Below are positions 1-8,926 of a stretch of 64,000 nucleotides of DNA, in pieces (position 1 is the stretch's first letter; each line of letters opens with the position of its first letter). The stretch is from Paenibacillus agricola. GTDB taxonomy: Bacteria > Bacillota > Bacilli > Paenibacillales > NBRC-103111. The stretch lies in the NCBI RefSeq assembly GCF_011440305.1, contig NZ_JAAOIW010000006.1, forward strand, positions 62,001 through 126,000, in the 5' to 3' direction. A model generated the notes under the pieces. The model was not told the DNA's origin. It saw only the letters and a list, made by a program, of their open reading frames with translations, and did no database searches. Position numbers and translations under genes: made by a program.

Positions 1-825
1 CTTAGAAATAAAATGCGTATTCCTGTTTTTGCCCTTCCGCAGCAAAACGATGAGGTTTATTTCAATTTTGAAATGAATGAGTTGAACATATCGTATAATA
101 ATCTGGTCAGAGAGCTGCATCAGCTTGTAAAAACGGTATACGAAAAGGAACGACTGAACAATCAGGCAGAAATAAAAATGCTGCAGGCGCAAATCCATCC
201 ACATTTTTTATTCAATACGCTGGAATCGTTATACTGGACATTGATAGAAAAACAAGAGGAAGAGGGCGCTCAAATCGTTATCGCCTTATCCAAGCTGTTT
301 CGATATACCATTCAGGCTGGGGGCAGCGATGATTGGGTTAGTCTTAATGCCGAAATCGATCATTGCCAACGCTATATGGAAATAATGAAATACCGTATCG
401 GCCCCCGGCTACATTGGCAGTTCGATATCAATCCTACTACCCATGATGTTAAGCTGCCTAAGCTGTTGATTCAACCACTCGTTGAAAACGCTATCCAACA
501 CGGTATTGAACCGAAGGTCGGAGCCTCCTCGTTGCTTGTTTCAATTCGGGACGTGGAAATGGACGGAAATTCTGTACTCAGTATTCAGGTAAAGGATGAT
601 GGAGTCGGCATGGATCAAGAAGCTTTGGCAACGCTGAAAAGGCGGTTGGAAGTTCATAATCAGCCAGATACCGCTTCTTCCTCCTCAGGAATGGGCCTGT
701 TAAACGTACAGCGCCGCATCAAGCTTTATTATGGCGATGCCTATGGAATTCATATTGAAAGTAGTCCGGACCTGGGCACAATATTAGACCTTTATCTTCC
801 TTATGGAGTTGAACGCAATGTCTAA
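1..825 (+). CDS. Sensor histidine kinase, YesM type (5' end outside the window)
   Basis: This is the C-terminal part of a membrane sensor kinase. The frame is open to base 1, so the start and the extracellular sensor lie upstream. What remains starts in the end of a HAMP linker, followed by the His_kinase domain with the phosphoacceptor in HPHFLFNTLESLYW (His near residue 64 of the visible part), then a HATPase_c domain with an N box (LVENAIQHGIEPK) and G boxes (DDGVGMD, SGMGLLNVQRRI). Family knowledge: such kinases autophosphorylate on extracellular sugar-related cues and pass phosphate to a YesN-type regulator. The next gene overlaps it by 8 bases and is that regulator, so the two are translationally coupled. 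Identity is secure; the ligand is unknown. Confidence 0.93.
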   Translation, partial: LRNKMRIPVFALPQQNDEVYFNFEMNELNISYNNLVRELHQLVKTVYEKERLNNQAEIKMLQAQIHPHFLFNTLESLYWTLIEKQEEEGAQIVIALSKLFRYTIQAGGSDDWVSLNAEIDHCQRYMEIMKYRIGPRLHWQFDINPTTHDVKLPKLLIQPLVENAIQHGIEPKVGASSLLVSIRDVEMDGNSVLSIQVKDDGVGMDQEALATLKRRLEVHNQPDTASSSSGMGLLNVQRRIKLYYGDAYGIHIESSPDLGTILDLYLPYGVERNV

Positions 826-1603
826 TCATTATCCTTGTATCCTTATAGCTGAGGACGAACTGCCTACCCGAAACGGCGTTTTAAAAGCACTGCAAGCCTG
901 GTCACAAGGAAAAGTGAATTTGCAAACGGTGGAAAACGGCTTAGAGGCTTTTCAATACAGAAAACTGCATCCTGTCGATTTGCTGATTACGGATATTCGG
1001 ATGCCTGGTTTAAATGGCATTCAGCTTCTCGAGAGGCTCAAGAAGGAGGGTCTGGAAACGACATCCATCCTGCTTACTGGCTATGCAGAGTTCGAGTATG
1101 CACGAAAAGCAATGGCACTCGGGGCCGTGAACTACATTCTCAAGCCTGTTGAGTACCAAAGTCTGATTTCAGCTGTAGAAGAAGCATTTGAAACCAGAAA
1201 GCTATGGAAAGGGGCTCACAGTGATTCTGCTCTTCCCATGCCTCAGGTGCTCAACGATTCGATCCGCAAAGCGCTGACCTATATTTCCTCCGAGCTGTCC
1301 AACACTTCTCTCGGTATCAAGGAAGTTGCTGAGTATATCCACTTGAATTCGAGCTATGTATCCGTACTTTTCAAAGAAGAAACCGGACAAACCTTCAGTG
1401 ATTACCTCACCCGTCAGCGGCTTGCGAAAGCTAAACTGCTTCTGGTTGGGACGGATATGAAAATATACGAAATTGCTGAGCGTACGGGATTCAGTTCATC
1501 CAAATATTTCGTGAAAGTATTCCGTGAAGCGGAGGACTTAACTCCAAAGGAATTTCGCACTGAAAGCAAAAAAAATCATGTAGAAGAGCAGGAGCGACCA
1601 TGA
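818..1603 (+). CDS. Response regulator, YesN type (REC + AraC DNA-binding domain)
   Basis: Partner of the upstream kinase. The N-terminal receiver domain (about residues 7-125) has the acidic pair AEDE and the phosphoacceptor Asp59 in LLITDIRMPG, with the conserved Lys in NYILKPVEYQ. The C-terminal third (about 155-255) is an AraC-type double helix-turn-helix (VSVLFKEETGQTFSDYL and IAERTGFSSSKYFVKVFRE). I chose ATG 818 over the in-frame ATG 803 because GGAG at 805-808 lies nine bases before it. At about 261 residues it is a short regulator without the long central domain seen in the second YesN protein. It probably activates the neighbouring transport genes. Confidence 0.92.
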   Translation: MSNHYPCILIAEDELPTRNGVLKALQAWSQGKVNLQTVENGLEAFQYRKLHPVDLLITDIRMPGLNGIQLLERLKKEGLETTSILLTGYAEFEYARKAMALGAVNYILKPVEYQSLISAVEEAFETRKLWKGAHSDSALPMPQVLNDSIRKALTYISSELSNTSLGIKEVAEYIHLNSSYVSVLFKEETGQTFSDYLTRQRLAKAKLLLVGTDMKIYEIAERTGFSSSKYFVKVFREAEDLTPKEFRTESKKNHVEEQERP

Positions 1604-2898
1604 TGAGAGCACGTAAGACTAAGTTATGGGCACTAGCCGTACTGCTGGTCTTATTGCTGCTGGCTATCATGAGCAAGGGCTGTTTTACATCTGCATCGCA
1701 GACACCTCAAGCTGAGCTTCCTGCTCTTACGGCGCCTGTTAAAATTACGTTTTGGAACCAAGAAACCAATGACCTGCGGCAGGAGGTTGTAAAAGAAAGC
1801 ATTCAGACCTTCAATCAGACACATCCTCATATTCAGATTGTGCCTTATTTTTATGAAGGTGAAACCTATAAAGCCAAGCTTAGAGTGGCAGCAATTTCCG
1901 GAAAAATGCCGGATTTGTTTTATTATTGGACGGGGGATTCCTTTAAGTATATGGTGGACTCCCAGATTGTCGCTGATTTAACAGACCTAATGCAGGAAAA
2001 ACCCGCGTATAAGAAGCAATTTTATCCAGAAGCGCTACAAAATTCGACTTATTATGAAAGGCTTTACGGGCTTCCTCACACTACCAGTCATGTCGTGTTT
2101 TGGTATAACAAGCGCTTATTTGCCCAATTCGGGATCACGCCTCCGGAAACATGGGATGAGCTGATACTCGCTGCCCAGACTCTGTTAAGCCATGGGATTT
2201 CACCGTTTAGCATCTCCGGTAAAGAAAGGTGGCCCCTGCTTAATTGGTACGCTTACCTCTCCAACAGGCTCGGTGGAACCTCTTCCTATGAGCATACAAT
2301 TAAGGGAACGGGAGATTTTACCGACCCCAGCTTTATTGAAGCTGCCCTGCTATTTCGTGAATTGGTGAATAAAAAAATGTTTGTACCCGGTTTTATGGGG
2401 TTGGATAGAAAAATGGCGGATGCCCTGTTTTTGAAAGGCGAAGCGGCGATGTATTTGCAAGGCGATTGGGCTGCTGAAGAAATGCTGAGCAACACGGATA
2501 TTGGTTATTTCCGCTTTCCAACCGTTCACGGTAAAGGTGATCGTACTGTTTATTACGGCGGTTCCAATGGCTGGGCGATTTCCAAATACAGTAATCAGCA
2601 GGCGGCCTTTGAGGTGCTCTCTTATATGCTGAGCATAGAGGAAAGAAAGAAGTTCGTAGAGGCCAGTGGCCAGCTTCCCACTCTTAAAGCCATACCGCTT
2701 TCGCCAAACCATATGAAGCCTTCGATTTACGAATATGTCAAATTTATCGAAAAGGATCCAAGCCGTTATTTTGGGTATTATGATCAGGAAATTGATCCCC
2801 GTAGGTCCCAATTATTATTGGATACCGTGGTAACTATGGCTAGTGCGCAGACGTTATCGAAAAAAGAAATAGAGGATCTATTGAAACAGATTCGATAA
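1600..2898 (+). CDS. Extracellular solute-binding protein, family 1, without adjacent permeases
   Basis: Carbohydrate-binding protein of the ABC family 1 type (432 aa), exported and probably membrane-anchored. The N-terminus has a basic stretch and a hydrophobic core ending in a Cys at residue 28 (LLLAIMSKGC), which is a poor lipobox, so lipid attachment is likely but not certain. The mature part has the family features ITFWNQETNDL, PDLFYYWTGD, YGLPHTTSHVVFWYNK and GEAAMYLQGDW. Its ATG overlaps the stop codon of the response regulator (ATGA), so it belongs to the kinase-regulator operon. No permease gene follows; the next gene is another kinase 170 bases away. It may present ligand to the upstream kinase rather than to a transporter, which is inference. 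Confidence 0.85.
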   Translation: MMRARKTKLWALAVLLVLLLLAIMSKGCFTSASQTPQAELPALTAPVKITFWNQETNDLRQEVVKESIQTFNQTHPHIQIVPYFYEGETYKAKLRVAAISGKMPDLFYYWTGDSFKYMVDSQIVADLTDLMQEKPAYKKQFYPEALQNSTYYERLYGLPHTTSHVVFWYNKRLFAQFGITPPETWDELILAAQTLLSHGISPFSISGKERWPLLNWYAYLSNRLGGTSSYEHTIKGTGDFTDPSFIEAALLFRELVNKKMFVPGFMGLDRKMADALFLKGEAAMYLQGDWAAEEMLSNTDIGYFRFPTVHGKGDRTVYYGGSNGWAISKYSNQQAAFEVLSYMLSIEERKKFVEASGQLPTLKAIPLSPNHMKPSIYEYVKFIEKDPSRYFGYYDQEIDPRRSQLLLDTVVTMASAQTLSKKEIEDLLKQIR

Positions 2899-3068
2899 TA
2901 ACACCAATCATCGACCGGCTTCTCAAGGGAGCCGGAACGGGAAAAATCTGCCGACAGCAATGGATTGCAGCCTCCCCTTGTGCATCCAGCATGGGGCGAG
3001 TGACTGGCTTCTGCGAACACTATCTCTATCACATAATCGAGTTATTGGTCATCTAGTGAGGATAGGGT

Positions 3069-4841
3069 GTGAATTTATTGATTGATATAAACAGGCTTTC
3101 GTTTCGCAACAAGTTAAAAATCGCTTTTTTGGTTGTAACAATCCTGTCGATTCTTATAACCGGGGGATTTTCCTATGTCATCACGGCCAATATTTTGGAG
3201 AACAACGCCATGAAGCTGACTCAGGATACGGTGGAGAAATCGGCAGAAATCGTAGATGAGAAGCTGAACAAGCTGATGCTGGTCATGATGACGTTGATGA
3301 TCAGCAATCCGTTTAAGGGTATGCTGAAGGACGTGGCGGCTGGGAACAACAGCCAATATTTTACGCATATGACGAATCTGGACAATGTGTTCTCCCAAGC
3401 ACGGATGACAGAACCGCTCATTCATTCCATCTTTGTATCTACGCCGATGGGCGAGTTCTATCCACTATCCATGAACCGTAATCGCCAAAGCTCTTTTTTT
3501 GAATCGCCTTTATACGAACGTATTCTGCGTGAACAGAAAAATGTCTGGGTAGAGGGGCATGAGGACAAGTTGTTTTTGGGTAACAATCGTGTCGTTTCAC
3601 TCATTCTGGAGCCGATATCGGAAGATTATGTGAAAGATGTATACATTGTGGTGAATATCCGGGAGGAGGGGCTGCGCAGGCTGGTAGGCTTAGAATCCAA
3701 TGGAGGCTCCTCCCGCTTTCTATTGAATGGTGCTGCAGAACCAGTAGGTCTTGAAACGGATCCTTTGGTGAAGCAGGTGGTTAATAGCGGCCAAATGGAG
3801 GCATTCATTCAGAAAGGACCTAAAGGATATGCTTCTTACGAGCTGGGGAATGAAACCTACTTGCTTAATTATGCCCGTCTTGGCATCACGGATTGGACGA
3901 TCATGTCCGTACAGTCCAAGGATCATGTGCTTCAGGATTTGATTTATGTAAAATGGATGATTGTGTTCATTACCATAGGTGCCTTTATAGTTACCGTATT
4001 GGTGTCAGGGGGGTTCACTCGTTATTTGCTGAAGCCGCTCCATGGGATACAGGAGGTTATGAAGCGAGTGGAAGGCAATGACCTCACGGCGCGCTTCGAA
4101 AGCCGGAATAAGGATGAGCTTGCACAGGTGGGCTTCCGATTTAACCGGACGCTGGAGCAGATCGTGGTACTGATCGAAGAGGTTAAGCTGGCTGAGACGA
4201 ACAAGCGGGTCGCAGAGATCAAGGCATTATCCGCCCAGATGGACCCGCATTTTTTATATAATACACTTAATACGATTTATTGGAAGCTTAAGCTCAAGCA
4301 GGTGGATCAGTCGCAAAAAATGGTGGTATCCTTATCGCGGCTATTCCAACTGGGGCTGAACAAAGGGAATGAGATTACAACCCTGGATAAGGAGCTCCAG
4401 CATGTTCGGCAGTATCTTGAGCTTCAAACCTACTGTTACGAGCATCTATTCGAATATGATATCCAGGTGCGGCAGCCTTGGCTGTTGGGGCTTCCGATAC
4501 CCCGGATTATGCTGCAGCCCTTGGTGGAGAACAGTATCCTCCATGGATTTAGCAGTATGGAAACCGGCGGACGTATAAGTATGGAGATAGATGGCGATAC
4601 CGACATGGAGCAATGGACCATCCGGGTGCAGGACAATGGTGTTGGCATGGATGAAGCGACGGTTCGCTCCTTGCGTTGGCAAGAGCAGGGTCACGGCTAT
4701 GCGATCAGTAATCTGGTCAGCCGTTTGCAGCTATACTACGGAGACAAGGCGGATATGACGATCGAAAGCGTGCTGGGTCAAGGGGTGATCGTCACCATAT
4801 CTATACCCTTGAAAGGAGAGCATCCCGATGTACAACCATGA
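3069..4841 (+). CDS. Sensor histidine kinase, YesM type
   Basis: Complete membrane histidine kinase (590 aa). A first membrane helix at about residues 15-38 and a second at about 295-318 enclose an extracellular sensor domain. After this come a HAMP domain (about 320-375), a His_kinase domain with phosphoacceptor His394 in QMDPHFLYNTLN, and a HATPase_c domain with LVENSILHGF, DNGVGMDE and HGYAISNLVSRL. The start is GTG at 3069. The response regulator gene overlaps its end by 14 bases. The pair stands directly upstream of a complete sugar ABC importer and a glycoside enzyme, which it most likely controls. Confidence 0.93.
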   Translation: MNLLIDINRLSFRNKLKIAFLVVTILSILITGGFSYVITANILENNAMKLTQDTVEKSAEIVDEKLNKLMLVMMTLMISNPFKGMLKDVAAGNNSQYFTHMTNLDNVFSQARMTEPLIHSIFVSTPMGEFYPLSMNRNRQSSFFESPLYERILREQKNVWVEGHEDKLFLGNNRVVSLILEPISEDYVKDVYIVVNIREEGLRRLVGLESNGGSSRFLLNGAAEPVGLETDPLVKQVVNSGQMEAFIQKGPKGYASYELGNETYLLNYARLGITDWTIMSVQSKDHVLQDLIYVKWMIVFITIGAFIVTVLVSGGFTRYLLKPLHGIQEVMKRVEGNDLTARFESRNKDELAQVGFRFNRTLEQIVVLIEEVKLAETNKRVAEIKALSAQMDPHFLYNTLNTIYWKLKLKQVDQSQKMVVSLSRLFQLGLNKGNEITTLDKELQHVRQYLELQTYCYEHLFEYDIQVRQPWLLGLPIPRIMLQPLVENSILHGFSSMETGGRISMEIDGDTDMEQWTIRVQDNGVGMDEATVRSLRWQEQGHGYAISNLVSRLQLYYGDKADMTIESVLGQGVIVTISIPLKGEHPDVQP

Positions 4842-6453
4842 ACAGATTACTTTATGCCTCATCGATGATATTAAGAGTGTGGTAGATGGATTAACCGCGA
4901 TTGAATGGGCTGATGAGCACGGCATTACGCTCGTTGGTTCTTCAGCTAACGGAGAGGATGGACTTGAGTTAGTAAAGCGGGTTAAACCCGACCTGATTAT
5001 TACGGATATCCGCATGCCCAAGATGGATGGACTTACGATGCTGCGAGCGATTCTAGAGCTGAACCATTCGTGCAAGGTCATTCTCATCAGCGGCTACACC
5101 GATTTTGAGTATGCCAAGCAGGCTGTTCAGCTAGGAGCTTTCGACTTTGTCGTCAAACCCTTTACGGAAGAGGATATTACAGAAGTGGTCTTGAAGGCTA
5201 AGCTGCAAATTATACAGGAAAGGTCAAAGCTTCTTAAAGTGCAAGATATGCAGATTAAGCTACGGGAGAGCATGCCCGTGCTCAGGCAGGAATATTTTGC
5301 TCTTCTGGTGAATCATCGAACGTCTTGGGAGAATGCTGCCAAGCGCTGGGAATTTTTGAAAGTAGATTTGGACCAGCAGGGTTTTGTGGTCTTGCTGTTG
5401 GAAATCGATGGTTTTCAAGAGAGCGTTGCTGATCTTTCTATCCACGATGTGGAGCTGATTCGATTTTCTTTGCAGAACATTACTGAGGAAACCATCCGTG
5501 AGCATACACGGTGTATGGTCTTTCGGGCTAAGGCGAATCGCTTCGTCGCCATTCTTAACGATTCTCTAACGAATGCCAATGCTATAGCGGAAAGCTGCTG
5601 TAGAAATATAGAGCAATTTACGAAATTTACGGTTTCCATAGGTGTTGGAGGAAGAGTGGAGCAGGTGAGCGAGCTTCCCGACTCTTATAGACAGGCCAAC
5701 CAGGCATTAACGTACCATCTGTTCACGGAGGGTAACGGGGCTATTGGTTATGAGGAAATTCCGAAGACGGATCGACAGGCTCCTCTGGCGCTTGACCGTA
5801 AGGATGAGCTGCTGCTTGCGCTGCGCTCTGGCAATAGTGACCGCGCTACAAGTATATTAGCCGATATCTCGGATACGTTGCACCAGATGACACCCCGACC
5901 GAATCCGGATTATTTACTGAGTTTGTACCAAGAGCTGGCGGCTTCCACTATCCGTACTTTCTATGAGCTGGTGCCGTATTCAGACATTCAACCGTATGTC
6001 CAGTCGTTCAAGACCCTGGGAGGGACTTCGGGCGTGACCCTGTCGGGCTTGGAGCAGCAGTTATTAACACTGTGTCAAGAGGGGACTGAGCTTGTAAGGA
6101 AGAACACCTTATCCGAGGGACAGACGATTATCTACAAGTCGTTGGATTATTTGAAAAGCCATCTGGACAGGGAGGTGACGGTAGCTGAATGTGCGGCTCA
6201 TGTACATCTGAGTAGCAGCTATTACTCCAGCTTGTTCAAGAAGGTAACAGGGATGACCTTGACCCAGTATGTGACAGCCGAGCGCATCCATAAGGCCAAA
6301 GCTATGCTGGTGGGAGGCGTACCTGTACAAGAGGTTGCATCAGCCGTAGGCTATGAAGAACGCCGTTATTTTAGTGATGTGTTCAAAAAAATGACTGGTA
6401 TGACCCCATCTGAATTTCGGGCGAGCTACGATCCCGATGCTCCAAACACGTAA
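4828..6453 (+). CDS. Response regulator, YesN type, long form
   Basis: Receiver domain at about residues 5-125 with phosphoacceptor Asp60 (DLIITDIRMPK) and conserved Lys (DFVVKPF). A central region of about 300 residues resembles the degenerate GGDEF-like domain found in many YesN proteins (NRFVAILNDS, FTVSIGVGG). A C-terminal AraC-type DNA-binding domain follows (YYSSLFKKVTGMTLTQYV, RRYFSDVFKKMTGMTPSEF). The gene begins inside the 3' end of the kinase and has a good GGAG ribosome binding site. A stem-loop with a T tract (6478-6504) follows, so the regulator pair and the transporter are separate transcription units or partly attenuated ones. Confidence 0.93.
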   Translation: MYNHEQITLCLIDDIKSVVDGLTAIEWADEHGITLVGSSANGEDGLELVKRVKPDLIITDIRMPKMDGLTMLRAILELNHSCKVILISGYTDFEYAKQAVQLGAFDFVVKPFTEEDITEVVLKAKLQIIQERSKLLKVQDMQIKLRESMPVLRQEYFALLVNHRTSWENAAKRWEFLKVDLDQQGFVVLLLEIDGFQESVADLSIHDVELIRFSLQNITEETIREHTRCMVFRAKANRFVAILNDSLTNANAIAESCCRNIEQFTKFTVSIGVGGRVEQVSELPDSYRQANQALTYHLFTEGNGAIGYEEIPKTDRQAPLALDRKDELLLALRSGNSDRATSILADISDTLHQMTPRPNPDYLLSLYQELAASTIRTFYELVPYSDIQPYVQSFKTLGGTSGVTLSGLEQQLLTLCQEGTELVRKNTLSEGQTIIYKSLDYLKSHLDREVTVAECAAHVHLSSSYYSSLFKKVTGMTLTQYVTAERIHKAKAMLVGGVPVQEVASAVGYEERRYFSDVFKKMTGMTPSEFRASYDPDAPNT

Positions 6454-6477
6454 ATCATCATATAATCGTATCCCTAA

Positions 6478-6504
6478 AGAGTGAATTGACCCCACTCTCT
6501 TTTT
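6478..6504 (+). terminator. Short stem-loop with T tract
   Basis: AGAGTG pairs with CACTCT around a nine-base loop and is followed by CTTTTT. It lies between the YesN gene and the solute-binding protein gene. The stem is only six base pairs, so termination may be partial. A TATAAT hexamer just downstream (6518-6523) could be the -10 box of the transporter promoter, but I see no convincing -35 box; promoters that need an activator often lack one. Confidence 0.6.
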
Positions 6505-6564
6505 GGCATCCGCATTCTATAATAAAAGAGAAGTAAGACAATAGACGAAAAAGGGGTATTATAT

Positions 6565-7932
6565 ATGTGGAAAAAATCGGCTATTATTGGCTTGGGTGCT
6601 GCCTTGGCTCTAACAGGCTGCAGCAGCTCCGAACCGATCAAGAATGCGGAGGCAGGATCGTCCGCAGCACCAGCGCAGAAAAAAGTTATCAAATATTGGA
6701 CAGATGATCGTCACGATCAGGAATATATCAAGGAGCTTATTACGAAATTCAATGCCACGAATGCGGACAAGATCGAAGTGGAATTGACGGTAATGTCGGA
6801 AAATTACAATCAGAGCGTGGATATCGCCTTTGCCAGTAACCAAGCACCTGATGTGCTCCGCCTGAAAAGCGCGAACACAGGGCTTTTTGTTAAAAAAGGG
6901 TATTTGGCACCGATTGATACTTACCTGACCGATGATTTGAAGAAGAAGTTCTCTACGGTATTGATCGATGACGTAAACAAATTCGATGGTAAGCTGTACA
7001 GTCTCCCTAATACCGGCTTAACGCTGAGGCTCGTATATAACAAGGAGCTGTTTGACAAAGCGGGTATTGCGAATCCCCCTGCTTCTCTTCAGGAAATGGT
7101 GGATGCCGCTAAGAAAATTACCGAGATTGGCAAGAAGGATGGCGTGTATGGCTTTGCGCTTAATTTCAAAAATCCGAAGGGTGCCTTCGATCGTGCTGCA
7201 CGGGAAATCTTATCATTAAGCGGTCATCAAGGTCTTGGCTTCGATCTAAAAACGGGTAAATTTGATTTTGCTCCTTACGCAGAGGTCATTACGTATTTCA
7301 AACAGATGTATGATAACGGCAGTATTCTGCCAGGAGCGGAAACGCTGGATATCGATCCGATGCGTGCCCAATTCGCGGCAGGCAAGATCGGGATGTACCT
7401 TTCCTTCTCTACGGAACCGGGTGTGTATAAGGACCAGTTCCCAACCCAGATTAAATGGGCAGGTGCGCTTGCTCCAACGTTGGATGGTAAAATCAGCGGG
7501 ACTTCCGAAATCGTGTCTGCCGGAACTTGGTTAGGCATTAGTAATCATTCAGCCAATAAAGACGCTGCTTGGAAATTCATGGAGTACATGCATGGGGATG
7601 AGATATTAACGACTTATCATGAAAAAGGCTTCGGTATTACCATTGTTCCAAGCATCGTAGAGAAGGCGAAACAACCAGAAATTCCTGGAATGGAAGGGTT
7701 CCTCGTTGGTAAGATGGATTCTCTGTGGCCTGTGTCCCCGACGGTTACTCCAGAGGGAGCCAACTACGCCGATGCATTCTTTAAATATATGCTGGCAGGC
7801 GGAGATTTGAAGAAAATCACAGAGGATCTGAACAGTCGCTATAATACAGCTTTAACCAAAGAAATCGAGAAGGGAAGCGTCAAGGTAACGCCTGACCCGA
7901 CTTTTGATCCAAGCAAGCTGCAAGGCAAATAA
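6565..7932 (+). CDS. Carbohydrate ABC transporter, solute-binding lipoprotein
   Basis: Extracellular sugar-binding protein of family 1 (455 aa). The signal peptide ends in a clear lipobox, ALTGC, with the lipidated Cys near residue 19, followed by a Ser/Ala-rich linker. Family features are KVIKYWTDDRHDQEY, APDVLRLKSAN, LVYNKELFDKAGI and GKIGMYLSF. The start at 6565 has an AAGGGG ribosome binding site. Two permease genes follow, so this is the binding protein of a complete importer apart from the ATPase. Family knowledge: such importers share a MsmX-type ATPase encoded elsewhere. Confidence 0.94.
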   Translation: MWKKSAIIGLGAALALTGCSSSEPIKNAEAGSSAAPAQKKVIKYWTDDRHDQEYIKELITKFNATNADKIEVELTVMSENYNQSVDIAFASNQAPDVLRLKSANTGLFVKKGYLAPIDTYLTDDLKKKFSTVLIDDVNKFDGKLYSLPNTGLTLRLVYNKELFDKAGIANPPASLQEMVDAAKKITEIGKKDGVYGFALNFKNPKGAFDRAAREILSLSGHQGLGFDLKTGKFDFAPYAEVITYFKQMYDNGSILPGAETLDIDPMRAQFAAGKIGMYLSFSTEPGVYKDQFPTQIKWAGALAPTLDGKISGTSEIVSAGTWLGISNHSANKDAAWKFMEYMHGDEILTTYHEKGFGITIVPSIVEKAKQPEIPGMEGFLVGKMDSLWPVSPTVTPEGANYADAFFKYMLAGGDLKKITEDLNSRYNTALTKEIEKGSVKVTPDPTFDPSKLQGK

Positions 7933-7942
7933 TAATTTAGCG

Positions 7943-7986
7943 AAAATAGGGGTTTTTGTGAGCTGGTGACGAAATCCCCTGTTTTT
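7943..7986 (+). terminator. Intercistronic stem-loop between binding-protein and permease genes
   Basis: AAAATAGGGG (7943-7952) pairs with CCCCTGTTTT (7976-7985) with one G-U pair, and T residues follow the stem. It lies between the binding-protein stop codon and the ribosome binding site of the first permease. Such an element usually lowers permease expression relative to the binding protein, by partial termination or by protecting the upstream mRNA. Confidence 0.65.
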
Positions 7987-8014
7987 CATGCTGCAAAGAA
8001 AGGAGAATACGAAG

Positions 8015-8911
8015 ATGCCCACATGGAGACGGCTCCAAGAAAATACCCTATTTCTTCTCCCTAGTATCATATTGACTCTGGCCTTAGGCATCTATCCCTT
8101 GATATGGGTATTGCGTTATATGTTTTACGATTACGCAGGTTATGGTGAAGAGCTGTTCGTGGGCCTGGATAATTTCAGACGTCTGGCGAGGGATACGCAG
8201 TTCTGGGATTCGGTGGTCAACACGTTTGTATTTGCCGGAGGCAAGCTGCTGCTAACCATCCCTCTTTCACTGCTGCTGGCCGTTATTTTGAATGGCAAGC
8301 TGCGCGGAAAAAATCTGCTGCGTGCGATCTACTTCATGCCAACGGTTATTAGTACGGCTGTTATTTCGGTTGTTTTTTATATCATCTTTAATTCTTATAA
8401 CGGTATGGTCAACCAACTATTGATGAAATATCATCTGATCAGTCAGCCGATTGAATGGCTTGGACCGAAGTATGCCATGATCACGGTTATTATTGTAGCA
8501 GCGTGGGGAGCGGTTGGTAATTACATGCTGCTGTTTCTAGCAGGCCTGCAAAGCATTCCGCAGGATCTGTACGAAAGTGCTTCGATTGATGGTGCGAATG
8601 CCCCTCAGCGATTTGCTTACATTACGATTCCTATGCTGGGTCCTGTGATGCAAATGATTATTATGCTGGCCATTATCGCTTCGCTTAAGGGCTACGAGAG
8701 CATCATGGTGATGACGGAAGGCGGACCGATTGGCAAGACGGAGGTTATGTATCTATACCTGTATAAGCTTCTCTTTCCTGTATCAACGGGATCTCCTGTC
8801 GATCAACAAATCGGTTATGGAAGTGCAGTAGGTTTTGTTACAGCGCTCATTGTGGGTGGAATAACGTTTCTTTACAACTATTTGAGCAGAAAAATGAACA
8901 AGGTATTTTAG
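8015..8911 (+). CDS. Carbohydrate ABC transporter permease, MalF/UgpA type
   Basis: Inner-membrane permease (298 aa) with six predicted membrane helices. The cytoplasmic EAA loop that contacts the ATPase is visible as YESASIDGANAPQRFAYITI. An in-frame ATG at 7988 exists, but AAAGGAG at 7999-8005 sits nine bases before ATG 8015 (MPTWRRLQENTLF), so I use 8015. It forms the channel with the next gene product and works with the binding protein upstream. Confidence 0.93.
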   Translation: MPTWRRLQENTLFLLPSIILTLALGIYPLIWVLRYMFYDYAGYGEELFVGLDNFRRLARDTQFWDSVVNTFVFAGGKLLLTIPLSLLLAVILNGKLRGKNLLRAIYFMPTVISTAVISVVFYIIFNSYNGMVNQLLMKYHLISQPIEWLGPKYAMITVIIVAAWGAVGNYMLLFLAGLQSIPQDLYESASIDGANAPQRFAYITIPMLGPVMQMIIMLAIIASLKGYESIMVMTEGGPIGKTEVMYLYLYKLLFPVSTGSPVDQQIGYGSAVGFVTALIVGGITFLYNYLSRKMNKVF

Positions 8912-8926
8912 GAGGCGAGTTAGGAC

